The notes under the pieces are model-generated. The model saw only the letters and a list, made by a program, of their open reading frames with translations. It did no database searches and was not told the DNA's origin. From positions 177,613 through 241,612 of the forward strand of contig JAVDCA010000007.1 in assembly GCA_030848545.1 (NCBI GenBank): a stretch of 64,000 nucleotides of DNA, in the 5' to 3' direction. The DNA comes from Astrobacterium formosum (GTDB lineage Bacteria; Pseudomonadota; Alphaproteobacteria; Rhizobiales; Xanthobacteraceae). A program made the translations under genes and the position numbers. This document shows, in pieces, positions 27,837 to 38,814 of this stretch; position 1 is the stretch's first letter; each line of letters begins with the position of its first letter.

Positions 27837-29006
27837 TCACCAGGTCATCGGCAGCCCGGCATAGTTCTCGGCCAGTGTCGTCGCCGCGGCGGTGGAGCTC
27901 GTCACATAGGCGAGTTCCGCGAGTTGTCGGCGGCGGTCGAACGCACTGCCGTCCGGGAAGCGGTGCAGCATCTGGGTCATCCACCATGAGAACCGCTGCC
28001 CCTTCCAGATGCGGTCGAGGCAGGTGGCCGAGTAGGCATCGAGAAGGTCGGAGCGGCCGGCGGTGTAGAAGGCTGTGATCGCCCGCGCCAGCACCACCAC
28101 GTCGGCCACGGCGAGGTTGAGGCCTTTGGCGCCGGTGGGCGGCACGATATGGGCGCTGTCGCCAGCCAGGAACAGGCGGCCGTGGCGCATTGGCTCGGTG
28201 ACGAAGCTCCGCATGGGGGTGATGGATTTCTGCAGCACGCGGCCCTCGGCGAGGCTACGCACGCCGCCGAGCCGCAGGTGCAGTTCCTCCCAGACGCGGG
28301 CATCGCTCCAGCGCTCCACCTCCTCGCCGTGATCGACCTGCACATAGAGCCGCGACACGGTCGCGGAGCGCATGGAATAGAGCGCGAATCCACGCTCGTG
28401 ATAGGCATAAATCAGCTCGTCGGCGGGAGGCGGCGATTCCGTCAGGATTCCGAGCCAGCCGAACGGATATTCGCGTTCGTAGGTGGTGAGCAGGCCGGCC
28501 GGAATGCTCGGCCGGCAGACACCGTGAAACCCGTCACACCCGCCGATGAAATCGCAGGCGATTTCGCCCGGCTCGCCGTTCTTGCGGAAACTGATGCGGG
28601 GCATGTCGCCGTCGAGATCGTGTACGGCAACGTCCTCGACTTCGAACAGGATCGGCACGCCGTCGTCGGTGAGCCTGGCGATGAGATCCTTCACGACTTC
28701 CTGCTGGCCGTAGACGGTAACGCCCTTGCCGGTGAGTTTGCGGAAGTCGACATGGTGGGATTTGCCGCCGAACGCGAGATGGATGCCGTCGTGGAACATG
28801 GCTTCGCGCGTAAGCCTCGCGCCGACGCCGGTCTCGACCAGAAGATCGCTGACCCATTGCTCCAGGAGCCCGGCGCGCACGCGCTGCTCGACATAGGAAC
28901 GGCTTCGGTTCTCGACGATGACGGCATCGATCCCGCGCCGGCGCAACAACAAGGCCAGCATCAGTCCGGCCGGTCCTGCGCCGATGATGCCCACTTGGGC
29001 GCGCAT
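27837..29006 (-). CDS. pobA: 4-hydroxybenzoate 3-monooxygenase
   Basis: A 389-residue class A flavoprotein hydroxylase that converts 4-hydroxybenzoate to protocatechuate with NADPH and O2. Visible are the FAD motif GIIGAGPAGLMLALLLRRRG, the NADPH/FAD DG motif GGCDGFHGVCRPSIP, and the second FAD motif GRLFLAGDSAHIVPPTGAKG. YVEQRVRAGLLEQ matches the substrate region of PobA. GGGAGG lies 6-9 bases before ATG 29006, which decides the start over a longer open frame. No pca genes or pobR are adjacent. Length equals the family norm. Confidence 0.93.
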   Translation of the reverse strand: MRAQVGIIGAGPAGLMLALLLRRRGIDAVIVENRSRSYVEQRVRAGLLEQWVSDLLVETGVGARLTREAMFHDGIHLAFGGKSHHVDFRKLTGKGVTVYGQQEVVKDLIARLTDDGVPILFEVEDVAVHDLDGDMPRISFRKNGEPGEIACDFIGGCDGFHGVCRPSIPAGLLTTYEREYPFGWLGILTESPPPADELIYAYHERGFALYSMRSATVSRLYVQVDHGEEVERWSDARVWEELHLRLGGVRSLAEGRVLQKSITPMRSFVTEPMRHGRLFLAGDSAHIVPPTGAKGLNLAVADVVVLARAITAFYTAGRSDLLDAYSATCLDRIWKGQRFSWWMTQMLHRFPDGSAFDRRRQLAELAYVTSSTAAATTLAENYAGLPMTW

Positions 29007-29206
29007 GCAAACCCTCCCAGATTTTCTTCCATCCGCCTGCACGGACGGCCATTTGGCGCCACATAAACAGGGGGCGATGGATTCAGAAGGGACAGAACCG
29101 GGAATGGCTGGGACGTTTACGGACGCGCGCAAGGGGCGCGGCCACGCCGGCCCGCAATTTGATGACGAATCCGTGACCTGGAGTTCACTTAAGCCCTAGC
29201 CCGGCA

Positions 29207-29234
29207 TTGACTTTTCGGCGGGTCTCGTTATGTT
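29207..29234 (+). promoter_or_regulatory. Promoter of the RhlE-type helicase gene
   Basis: TTGACT (29207-29212) and TATGTT (29229-29234) are spaced by 16 bases. The transcription start would be near 29241, leaving a leader of about 108 bases before the ATG at 29349. Long leaders on cold-responsive DEAD-box helicase genes are known elsewhere. The rest of the pobA/rhlE divergent gap (29007-29206) shows no gene. Confidence 0.5.
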
Positions 29235-29348
29235 CCGCGCGAACGGTCGAACGTAAACACATGCGACCGCCCTTCCGCGCATATCCGTCGACCTAGTGTT
29301 TCCGGCGCGGCCCAAGATGCTCCGGGCGGTCCTCCTTTTCGAGGCTTC

Positions 29349-30776
29349 ATGTCTTTTTCCCAACTCGGCTTGTCCGAAAAAGTCCTCGCCGCCGTTGCCG
29401 GCGCTGGTTATACGGCCCCTACGCCCATTCAAGAACAAGCCATTCCCCACGTGCTCTCCCGGCGCGACGTGCTCGGCATTGCCCAGACCGGGACCGGCAA
29501 GACCGCCGCTTTCGTCCTGCCCATGCTCACCATGCTGGAACAGGGTCGCGCGCGGGCGCGCATGCCCCGCACCCTGATCCTCGAGCCGACCCGTGAACTC
29601 GCCGCCCAGGTGGAAGAGAGCTTCGTCAAATACGGTGCCAAGCAGAAGCTCAACGTCGCCTTGATCATCGGCGGCGTCTCCTTCGACGACCAGGACTCCA
29701 AGCTGATGCGCGGCGTCGACGTCCTGATCGCCACGCCCGGCCGCCTGCTCGACCACCATGAGCGCGGCCGCCTGCTGTTGACCGGCGTCGAATTGCTGGT
29801 GATCGACGAAGCCGACCGCATGCTCGACATGGGCTTCATCCCCGACATCGAACGCATCTGCAAGCTCGTCCCCTTCACGCGCCAGACGCTGTTCTTCACG
29901 GCCACCATGCCGGCGGAAATCCAGCACATCACCGAGCAGTTCCTGCACACCCCGGTGCGCGTCGAGGTGTCGCGCCCGGCCTCCACAGTGGCGACCACCA
30001 CCCAGCTCCTGGTGAAGACCGGCCGCGAACCGCGCGAAAAGCGCGAGACGCTGCGGCATTTCATCCGCACGGCCGAGAACCTCAAGAACGGTATCATTTT
30101 CTGCAATCGCAAGCGCGAAGTCGCGCTTCTGCACCGCTCGCTTCTCAAGCACGGTTTTTCCGCGATCGCGCTCCACGGCGACATGGACCAGTCGGCGCGT
30201 ACCGCCGCCCTCGATCAGTTCCGCAAGAACGAGGTCACGCTCCTGGTCGCCTCCGACGTCGCCGCCCGTGGTCTCGACATTCCGGATGTCAGCCACGTCT
30301 TCAATTTCGACGTGCCGCATCACGCCGACGACTATGTCCACCGCATCGGCCGCACCGGCCGGGCCGGCCGCAGCGGCGTCGCCATCTCGATCGTCGCGCC
30401 GATCGATCAGAAACTGGTGGCATCGATCGAAAAGCTGATCGGCCAGACTATTCCCTGGGTGGATGGACCGCCTCCCGCTTCCGACGAGCCGGCCCGGCCG
30501 CGCTCCCGCCATGAGCGTAATGAGCGTAGCGAGCGCACCGGCCGCGGTCGCCGCCCGGAGCGGTCGGAACGGACCGAGCGGTCGGAGCGGACCGAGCGGT
30601 CGCCGTCGACGCCGGCCCAACCGGAACGTGTCGCACCGGATGCCGCCCCGGCGGCGCTGGCGCCTCCGGCAAGCCCCCACCAGCCGCAGCCCGACCGTCG
30701 GCAGCGTAACGAAAACTCCTTTGACCCTGCCCACTTGCCGGCCTTTCTGATGAGGCCTGTGCGCCTCAAAGCGTAA
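29349..30776 (+). CDS. rhlE: DEAD-box RNA helicase, RhlE type
   Basis: A 475-residue ATP-dependent RNA helicase. Motifs in order are the Q motif PTPIQEQAIP, motif I AQTGTGKT (residues 45-52), Ia PTRELAAQ, II IDEADRMLDMG, III TATMP, V ASDVAARGLDIP and VI HRIGRTGRAGRSG. The C-terminal tail from about residue 375 is rich in Arg, Glu and Ser (repeated ERSER-like units), as in RhlE and RhlB tails that bind RNA or RNase E. It probably acts in RNA decay or ribosome assembly at low temperature. Confidence 0.92.
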   Translation: MSFSQLGLSEKVLAAVAGAGYTAPTPIQEQAIPHVLSRRDVLGIAQTGTGKTAAFVLPMLTMLEQGRARARMPRTLILEPTRELAAQVEESFVKYGAKQKLNVALIIGGVSFDDQDSKLMRGVDVLIATPGRLLDHHERGRLLLTGVELLVIDEADRMLDMGFIPDIERICKLVPFTRQTLFFTATMPAEIQHITEQFLHTPVRVEVSRPASTVATTTQLLVKTGREPREKRETLRHFIRTAENLKNGIIFCNRKREVALLHRSLLKHGFSAIALHGDMDQSARTAALDQFRKNEVTLLVASDVAARGLDIPDVSHVFNFDVPHHADDYVHRIGRTGRAGRSGVAISIVAPIDQKLVASIEKLIGQTIPWVDGPPPASDEPARPRSRHERNERSERTGRGRRPERSERTERSERTERSPSTPAQPERVAPDAAPAALAPPASPHQPQPDRRQRNENSFDPAHLPAFLMRPVRLKA

Positions 30777-30983
30777 TGCTGCCGGCGGCCGTCTGCCGAT
30801 GCGTAAACGGGCCAGACAAGACCCCCGCACCTCTCGTGATTTGAGTTCAATACTGCCGATTCAGGCCCTTCGTTTCGATCGATTTAACTCGGCATTCACG
30901 CATCTCCCCTACGTTTTTCACCGGACAAGCGAACATGGTCGGTTTGGGGGGGTCGCGCCACACGGTCGCGACGGGAGCGTGAG

Positions 30984-32051
<1,068 letters not shown>

Positions 32052-32064
32052 CAGGTCGCCCAGG

Positions 32065-32430
32065 TCACCCTCTAGGCATTTTTGCCGACTTCCCGCCGCG
32101 CTTGCGCGGCGTTTTCGTCCGTGCGCGCCGGGCTGCGGCGAGCGCGTCCGCGGCCCAACGGGCAAGTTCGTCGGGGTCGTCGTAGAGCCGATCAGGCAAG
32201 CCCCAATAGGACAGCGAAATGCGGCGACCGCGGGCCTCATAGGCGAAGGCGCCCTGCCCTTCGCGCGCGAAGGATGCGCTCGTGAGCTCGTCCGCCTTGA
32301 GGAAGATCATCCCGTCCTGGACGATCGCGAACATGAGGTCCTCGGCAAACAGCCCAAACCCGCCGAACATGCGACGCACGTCGACGGCCCCGAAGGCGGT
32401 GAACAACTCGGCGATCTGCCCACGATCCAT
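32065..32430 (-). CDS. TfoX N-terminal domain protein
   Basis: A 121-residue protein whose first 90 residues match the TfoX/Sxy N-terminal domain: RRMFGGFGLFAEDLMFAIVQDG, FLKADEL and SLSYWGLPD. A Lys/Arg-rich tail (RRARTKTPRKRGGKS) follows. In gamma-proteobacteria TfoX regulates competence. In alphaproteobacteria these short proteins have no known role. The start at ATG 32430 follows family homology, and a GTG at 32451 is possible. It lies 54 bases downstream of sufA and 13 bases from the convergent cyclase gene. Confidence 0.8.
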   Translation of the reverse strand: MDRGQIAELFTAFGAVDVRRMFGGFGLFAEDLMFAIVQDGMIFLKADELTSASFAREGQGAFAYEARGRRISLSYWGLPDRLYDDPDELARWAADALAAARRARTKTPRKRGGKSAKMPRG

Positions 32431-32484
32431 GACGGAAACGAACGTAACCACGATTGAGCGGAACGCGAAATCCGGATCAGGAGA

Positions 32485-32871
32485 TCAAGAGGCCTCGGCC
32501 GCGTCCAGGCTGCTCGCCGGCGTCAACGCCACCGATTCGCCGCAACCGCACGCCGAGGTCTGGTTGGGATTGTTGAACACGAATCCCGATGACATTTTCT
32601 CGACCTTGAAGTCCATCTCGGTACCGAGCAGGAACAGGACCGCCTTGGGATCGACGAGGATCTTTACTCCCTTGTCCTCGACCACCTCGTCGGTGGGTGC
32701 TGCCGCCTCGGCATACTCCATGGTGTAGGACATGCCGGCGCAGCCGGCGTTCTTGACTCCGACGCGCACGCCGGCGATCGGCTTGTCGGAACTCGACAAA
32801 ATAGCCTTGATGCGCGACGCGGCGGCATCGGTGAGACGCATCACCTGCGGTCGCGGACGGGGGGTAGCCAT
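32485..32871 (-). CDS. sufA: Iron-sulfur assembly scaffold/carrier, A-type (SufA/HesB/IscA)
   Basis: A 128-residue A-type carrier that delivers iron-sulfur clusters. The three conserved cysteines are seen in VKNAGCAGMSY and in the C-terminal ACGCGES. It closes the SUF operon, 127 bases after the DUF59 gene. The domain start LTDAAASRIKAIL fits the family. A Pro/Arg N-terminal extension of about ten residues precedes it. Confidence 0.92.
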   Translation of the reverse strand: MATPRPRPQVMRLTDAAASRIKAILSSSDKPIAGVRVGVKNAGCAGMSYTMEYAEAAAPTDEVVEDKGVKILVDPKAVLFLLGTEMDFKVEKMSSGFVFNNPNQTSACGCGESVALTPASSLDAAEAS

Positions 32872-32998
32872 CGCTGTGACCTCTCGCTTGGTCGTTCCCG
32901 GGCGCGCCCGAGGGTGCGAAGCAGGAACTCACGTATTCACTCTGTGTCTTCAGTTGCAGCCCGGTATTGCCGGCGACCGCAACGCGTGTGCGGCGTCC

Positions 32999-33412
32999 TC
33001 ACCACATGTTGAGGACGAGGCGGGCCTCGTCGGTCATCCGGCTCGGATCCCACGGCGGATCCCACACCACCGAGACGTTGACGGGGCCGACGCCGGGCAC
33101 GGTCGCAACCGCATATTCCACCATCAGCGGCAATTCCTGCGCCGACGGGCAGTTGGGCGTCGTCAACGTCATGTCGACCGCGACCGAGCGGTCGTCGGCG
33201 ATGTCGATCCGGTAGATCAGGCCGAGCTCGTAGATATCGGCGGGAATTTCCGGGTCGTAGACGGTCTTGAGCGCCTGCACGATTTCTTCGGTCAGGCGCT
33301 CGATCTCCGCCTGCGGCAGAGCCGGGCCGGCCGCGGTTTGAGCCGCGTCTTGCGCCGCAACCGGGGCGGTGTCGTCGGCCGGCGACGGAAGTGGGCGTGT
33401 GTCTTCGCTCAT
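32999..33412 (-). CDS. sufT: SUF-associated DUF59/MIP18 protein (SufT-like)
   Basis: A 137-residue protein with an Ala/Pro-rich N-terminal 35 residues and then a DUF59 domain: LKTVYDPEIPADIYELGLIY, TLTTPNCPSAQELP with its conserved Cys, and a C-terminal VSVVWDPPWDPSRMTDEARLVL. Such proteins aid iron-sulfur cluster maturation. It overlaps the sufS stop by 4 bases, so the two are translationally coupled. Confidence 0.9.
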   Translation of the reverse strand: MSEDTRPLPSPADDTAPVAAQDAAQTAAGPALPQAEIERLTEEIVQALKTVYDPEIPADIYELGLIYRIDIADDRSVAVDMTLTTPNCPSAQELPLMVEYAVATVPGVGPVNVSVVWDPPWDPSRMTDEARLVLNMW

Positions 33413-34653
33413 GCGAACATGTCCTGCGCCTTGATCAGCGCCTTGACGAGGGCATCGACTTCCTCGCGAGTGTTGTAGAGGCCGAACGAGGCCCGGCAGG
33501 TGGCCGTCGTACCGAAGCGCGCCAGCAGCGGCATGACGCAGTGCGTGCCGGCGCGCACCGCAACGCCGGAACGGTCGATGATGGTGGCGATGTCGTGCGC
33601 ATGCGCGCCCTTCATCTCGAACGACACGATGGCGCCCTTGCCGCGGGCGTTGCCGATGATCCTGAGCGAGTTGATCTGGCCCAGCCGCTCGTGGGCATAG
33701 GCGACGAGATCGCTCTCGTGGGCGTGGATGCGGTCCTTGCCGATCGAATCAATGTAGTCGAGGGCGGCGCCGAGCCCGGCGGCCTGCACGATCGGCGGCG
33801 TGCCGGCCTCGAAGCGGTGCGGCGGCTCGCCGTAGGTCACGTTGTCCTGGTACACGTCTCGGATCATCTCGCCGCCGCCCATGAAGGGCGGCATGGCGGC
33901 GAGCAGCTCGTGACGGCCGTAGAGGGCACCGATGCCGGTGGGCCCATAGAGCTTGTGGCCGGTGATGGCGTAGAAATCGCAGCCGATATCGACGACGTCG
34001 ATGGGCATGTGCACCGCCGCCTGCGAACCGTCGACCAGGACCGGGATGCCGTGCGCATGGGCGATGCGGGTCACTTCCTTGACCGGCACCACAGTGCCGA
34101 GCGCATTCGACATGTGCGTGATCGCCACCATCTTGGTACGTGGCGAGATCAGCTTCTCGAATTCGTCGAGGAGAAAGTTGCCCTCGTCGTCGACCGGCGC
34201 CCACTTGATGACCGCGCCTTGCCGCTCGCGCAGGAAGTGCCACGGCACGATGTTGGAGTGGTGCTCCATGATCGAGACGATGATCTCGTCCCCGGCCTTG
34301 ATGCGCTCGCGCCCGAACGTGTAGGCGACCAGGTTGATCGCCTCGGTGGCGTTGCGGGTGAAGACGATCTCCTCCGCCCGGGGCGCATTGAGGAAGGCCC
34401 GGACCTTCTCGCGCGCACCCTCGTAGGCTTCCGTCGCCGCATTGGCGAGATAGTGCAGCCCGCGATGAACGTTGGCGTATTCCGTCTTGTAGGCCTGTTC
34501 GAGCCGGTCGAGCACCGCCTGCGGCTTCTGGGCCGAGGCGGCATTGTCGAGATAGACGAGCGGTTTGCCGTATACCTTCATGGCGAGCGCCGGAAAATCC
34601 GCACGCACGCGCTCGACGTCGTAGCTGCCGTTCTTGACCGCCGGATGGGTCAT
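33409..34653 (-). CDS. sufS: Cysteine desulfurase SufS
   Basis: A 414-residue PLP enzyme that mobilises sulfur from cysteine for cluster assembly. The PLP lysine lies in ITGHKLYGPTGIG, and the active-site cysteine lies in RAGTHCVMPLL with the long-loop character of group II (SufS) enzymes. It follows sufD by 30 bases. No sufE or sufU is in the window, so its sulfur acceptor must be encoded elsewhere or be SufB directly. Confidence 0.95.
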   Translation of the reverse strand: MTHPAVKNGSYDVERVRADFPALAMKVYGKPLVYLDNAASAQKPQAVLDRLEQAYKTEYANVHRGLHYLANAATEAYEGAREKVRAFLNAPRAEEIVFTRNATEAINLVAYTFGRERIKAGDEIIVSIMEHHSNIVPWHFLRERQGAVIKWAPVDDEGNFLLDEFEKLISPRTKMVAITHMSNALGTVVPVKEVTRIAHAHGIPVLVDGSQAAVHMPIDVVDIGCDFYAITGHKLYGPTGIGALYGRHELLAAMPPFMGGGEMIRDVYQDNVTYGEPPHRFEAGTPPIVQAAGLGAALDYIDSIGKDRIHAHESDLVAYAHERLGQINSLRIIGNARGKGAIVSFEMKGAHAHDIATIIDRSGVAVRAGTHCVMPLLARFGTTATCRASFGLYNTREEVDALVKALIKAQDMFA

Positions 34654-34683
34654 TGTCGTCGTCCTGCCTGCTTCACCATCGCC

Positions 34684-36015
34684 CTACTCGCGCGCCTTGA
34701 GCCAGCCGCGGGCGACGTCCATCAACGCCTCGCGCAGGGTCTCGTCTTCGACGGAATCGACGCCTTCGGCAACGAAAGACTCGATCAGGAGAGCTTCCGC
34801 ATCCTTCTCGGGAATGCCGCGCGCCATCAGATAGAATTTCAGATTGTCGTCCAGCGCACCCGCCGTGGCGCCATGGCCACACACGACGTCGTCGGCGAAG
34901 ATTTCCAGTTCCGGCTTGGCATTAGCCTCGGCGGCATCCGAAAGCAGCAGCGTATGTGCCGCCATCTTGCCGTCGGTCTTCTGCGCGCCGGGCGCAACGA
35001 TGATCTTGCCCTGAAACACCCCGCGCGCTTCGTCGTCCAGCACGGTCTTGAAGGTCTCGCGGGACAGGCAGTGCGGAGCTGCGTGGTTGATCACCAGGGT
35101 CGAATCGCAGTGCTGTTTGTCGCGCAGCATGGTGGCGCCGCGCACCTGCGCCTCCGAACCCTCGCCCTGGAAGGCCAGGAACAGTTGCTGGCGCGATACG
35201 GCCGCCCCGACGGTCACGGTCAGCGTAGCGAAACGAGCATCGCGACCGAGCCGCGCCGCCACCGTCGAGAGCGCCAGCGCCTTGTCGCCGGCGGCGTTCA
35301 TGGCGACATGCTCGACGCGCGCGCCATTGCCGATCTCGAACTCGATCAGGCTATTGGTCTGGTAGGCGACCCCGTCGGAGCCGTCATGGGTTTCGATGAC
35401 GGTCGCCGAAGCGCCGTCCTCGACGACGATCAGCACGCGCGGATAGGTCGCGAAGGGTTTGTCGCCGATCTCGCGGAACTCGAGGTGCAGCGGCTTGTCC
35501 GGCTTGGTGCCGGCGGGAATGCGCAGGAATACCCAGTCGTCCATGAAGGCGCTGTTGAGCGCAACTGCGGCGTTGTCCGCATAGTCGCGCTCGCGAGAGA
35601 TGACGGCGGCCGTCTGCGGTCGCGGATCGTCGCCGTGGGCGACCGAGCCGTACACGAAGCCCTGCTCCCGGAGCGTCGCCGCGGAGCAGCCGTTGACGAA
35701 CAGGATGCGGGTCGCGTCGCCGACGGCGAGATGCGGCCGCAACGCCGCCGCGCGCTCCACCAGTCCTTGTGAAAAGCCGTCGAAACGCTCGGCCAGTTGC
35801 GGCATCAGCGCCTTGAGGTCGGTGTATTTCCACTCCTCGACGCGGCGGTTGGGCAGACCGCGGGTCTTGAGCGCGGCGAACCCTTGTTCGCGCAGGCGCT
35901 CGACCGCCGCCCCGCCCCAATGTTGCTGGCGGGCCCTGAAGGCCGGATAACGCTCGACGATCGCCTCTTCGGCGGGGGTGCGGACGACAGCGAGTTCGGC
36001 AGTAGCCATGGTCAC
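34684..36015 (-). CDS. sufD: SufD, scaffold complex subunit
   Basis: A 443-residue SufD with its C-terminal beta-helix core. Marks include LNSAFMDDWVFLRIPAGT, a HEVCHS-like region here reading HCDSTLVINHAAPHCLSRE, and FQGKIIVAPGAQKTDGKM. It partners SufB and SufC in the SufBC2D scaffold. A GTG start at 36015 overlaps the sufC stop as GTGA behind AGGAGG. An ATG two codons later is an alternative. Confidence 0.94.
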   Translation of the reverse strand: MTMATAELAVVRTPAEEAIVERYPAFRARQQHWGGAAVERLREQGFAALKTRGLPNRRVEEWKYTDLKALMPQLAERFDGFSQGLVERAAALRPHLAVGDATRILFVNGCSAATLREQGFVYGSVAHGDDPRPQTAAVISRERDYADNAAVALNSAFMDDWVFLRIPAGTKPDKPLHLEFREIGDKPFATYPRVLIVVEDGASATVIETHDGSDGVAYQTNSLIEFEIGNGARVEHVAMNAAGDKALALSTVAARLGRDARFATLTVTVGAAVSRQQLFLAFQGEGSEAQVRGATMLRDKQHCDSTLVINHAAPHCLSRETFKTVLDDEARGVFQGKIIVAPGAQKTDGKMAAHTLLLSDAAEANAKPELEIFADDVVCGHGATAGALDDNLKFYLMARGIPEKDAEALLIESFVAEGVDSVEDETLREALMDVARGWLKARE

Positions 36016-36767
36016 GCCGCCTCCTCCTGGTAGTCTGCGTATCCCTTGGCTTCGAGCTCCAGCGCCAGCTCCTTGCCGCCGGTGCGCACGATGCGGCCCT
36101 TGGAGAGCACATGCACCACGTCGGGAACGATGTGGTTCAACAGCCGCTGATAGTGGGTGATGACGATCATGGCGCGCTCCGGCGAACGCAGCCGGTTGAC
36201 GCCGTCGGCGACCACCTTGAGGGCGTCGATGTCGAGGCCGGAGTCGGTTTCGTCGAGGACGGCGAGTTTTGGCTCCAGGAGCGCCATCTGGAGAATCTCG
36301 TTCCTCTTCTTCTCGCCGCCCGAGAAGCCGACATTGACCGGCCGCTTGAGCATGTCCTGGTCGATGTTGAGCTTCTGTGCGGCGTCACGCACCCGCCTCA
36401 TGAACTCAGGCGTGGAGAGCTCCGGCTCACCGCGGATCTTGCGCTGGGAATTGAGCGCCGTGCGCAGGAACGTCATGGTGGCGACGCCGGGAATTTCCAT
36501 CGGATATTGGAAGGCGAGGAAGATGCCCTTGGCGGCGCGCTCGGCCGGGTCGAGTTCGAGAATGTCCTCGCCCTCGAGCAGCACCTCGCCGCCGGTGACT
36601 TCATAATCGGGCTTGCCCGACAGGACATGCGCGAGCGTCGACTTGCCGGAGCCGTTCGGGCCCATGATGGCGTGCACCTCGCCCTTGTTGACGACGAGGT
36701 CGAGCCCCTTGAGGATTTCGCGCTCCTCCACGGAGGCCTGCAGGTTCTTGATTTCGAGCAGCGGCAT
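36012..36767 (-). CDS. sufC: SufC, ATPase of the SufBCD complex
   Basis: A 251-residue ABC-type ATPase. Walker A GPNGSGKST lies near residue 40. The signature is FSGGEKKRNEILQ, Walker B is LAVLDETDSGLD, and a His switch lies in VITHYQRLL. It drives conformational change of SufBD during cluster assembly. It sits 144 bases after the 73-codon gene, a gap that contains a dispersed repeat, and overlaps sufD by 4 bases. Confidence 0.96.
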   Translation of the reverse strand: MPLLEIKNLQASVEEREILKGLDLVVNKGEVHAIMGPNGSGKSTLAHVLSGKPDYEVTGGEVLLEGEDILELDPAERAAKGIFLAFQYPMEIPGVATMTFLRTALNSQRKIRGEPELSTPEFMRRVRDAAQKLNIDQDMLKRPVNVGFSGGEKKRNEILQMALLEPKLAVLDETDSGLDIDALKVVADGVNRLRSPERAMIVITHYQRLLNHIVPDVVHVLSKGRIVRTGGKELALELEAKGYADYQEEAA

Positions 36768-36798
36768 TTTCAGTTCTCGTTTCTGGCTGAAAAGTGAT

Positions 36799-36906
36799 CC
36801 GTCGTCCTGAGGTGCGAGCGGAGCGAGCCTCGAAGGAGGACGGCCTCTGATTCCGTGCCCGCCGTCCTTCGAGGCCCGGCCGCGCCGGGCGCCTCAAGAC
36901 GACGGC
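36799..36906. repeat. Dispersed palindromic repeat inside the suf operon
   Basis: The left arm CCGTCGTCCTGAGGTGCGAG (36799-) and right arm ending GCGCCTCAAGACGACGG (to about 36905) form a long imperfect inverted repeat. Inner parts CCTCGAAGGAGGACGGC and GCCGTCCTTCGAGGC also pair. The wording GTCCTGAGGTGCGAGC...CCTTCGAGG is typical of intergenic repeats scattered through Bradyrhizobiaceae-like genomes. Transcribed, it would form a stable hairpin upstream of sufC. Confidence 0.75.
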
Positions 36907-36911
36907 GCAAT

Positions 36912-37129
36912 TCAATCCACCAGATCCAGGCGCCTCTCGATCCTGTCGAGATGGCCTTTGATGGCGGCGATGTTGCCGTGATCGTGTTCCTGGATCGTGA
37001 CCACACCGGTGAGATGCTGGCGGATCGCGGTCATCTCGGCACTGGTGGTGTGCATCCAATCGCCCATCTCGGCGAGTTCGCCGCCGATGGTGCGCAGATG
37101 CTCCAGGACGAGGTTGTCGGGCTCGACCG

Positions 37130-37133
<4 letters not shown>
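36912..37133 (-). CDS. 73-residue helical protein between sufB and sufC
   Basis: A small, probably all-helical protein with heptad-like spacing ([18 protein letters not shown], and a C-terminal [16 protein letters not shown]) and no cysteines or membrane segment. It starts with GTG at 37133, overlapping the sufB stop as GTGA, so it is translationally coupled to sufB. No family name is known to me. Its fixed place inside the suf operon suggests either a role in the SUF complex or a neutral passenger. Confidence 0.6.
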
Positions 37134-38650
<1,517 letters not shown>

Positions 38651-38717
38651 TTACGTCCCTCCGAGCGGTTTCAAGGACCGCGGGTTGGATTGGTCGGCTA
38701 TGGTATCGTCCCGGCGG

Positions 38718-38778
38718 CGGATGTCACCTTTCGATGTCACTTCGCACGAAGTCACTTCGCTTGAGGATCACCTCGCTT
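38718..38778. promoter_or_regulatory. Array of repeated dyads upstream of sufB
   Basis: Three to four degenerate 15-base units contain GATGTCAC or GAAGTCAC. The unit at 38747-38759, CGAAGTCACTTCG, is a perfect 6-1-6 palindrome, and GAGGATCACCTC (38763-38774) is a related palindrome. The array ends about 70 bases before the sufB ATG. It may be a binding array for an iron- or redox-responsive regulator. Which one cannot be told. Confidence 0.45.
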
Positions 38779-38814
38779 GGGAACCACTAGCTTCGGATCG
38801 CCTTGGCCCGGCGT

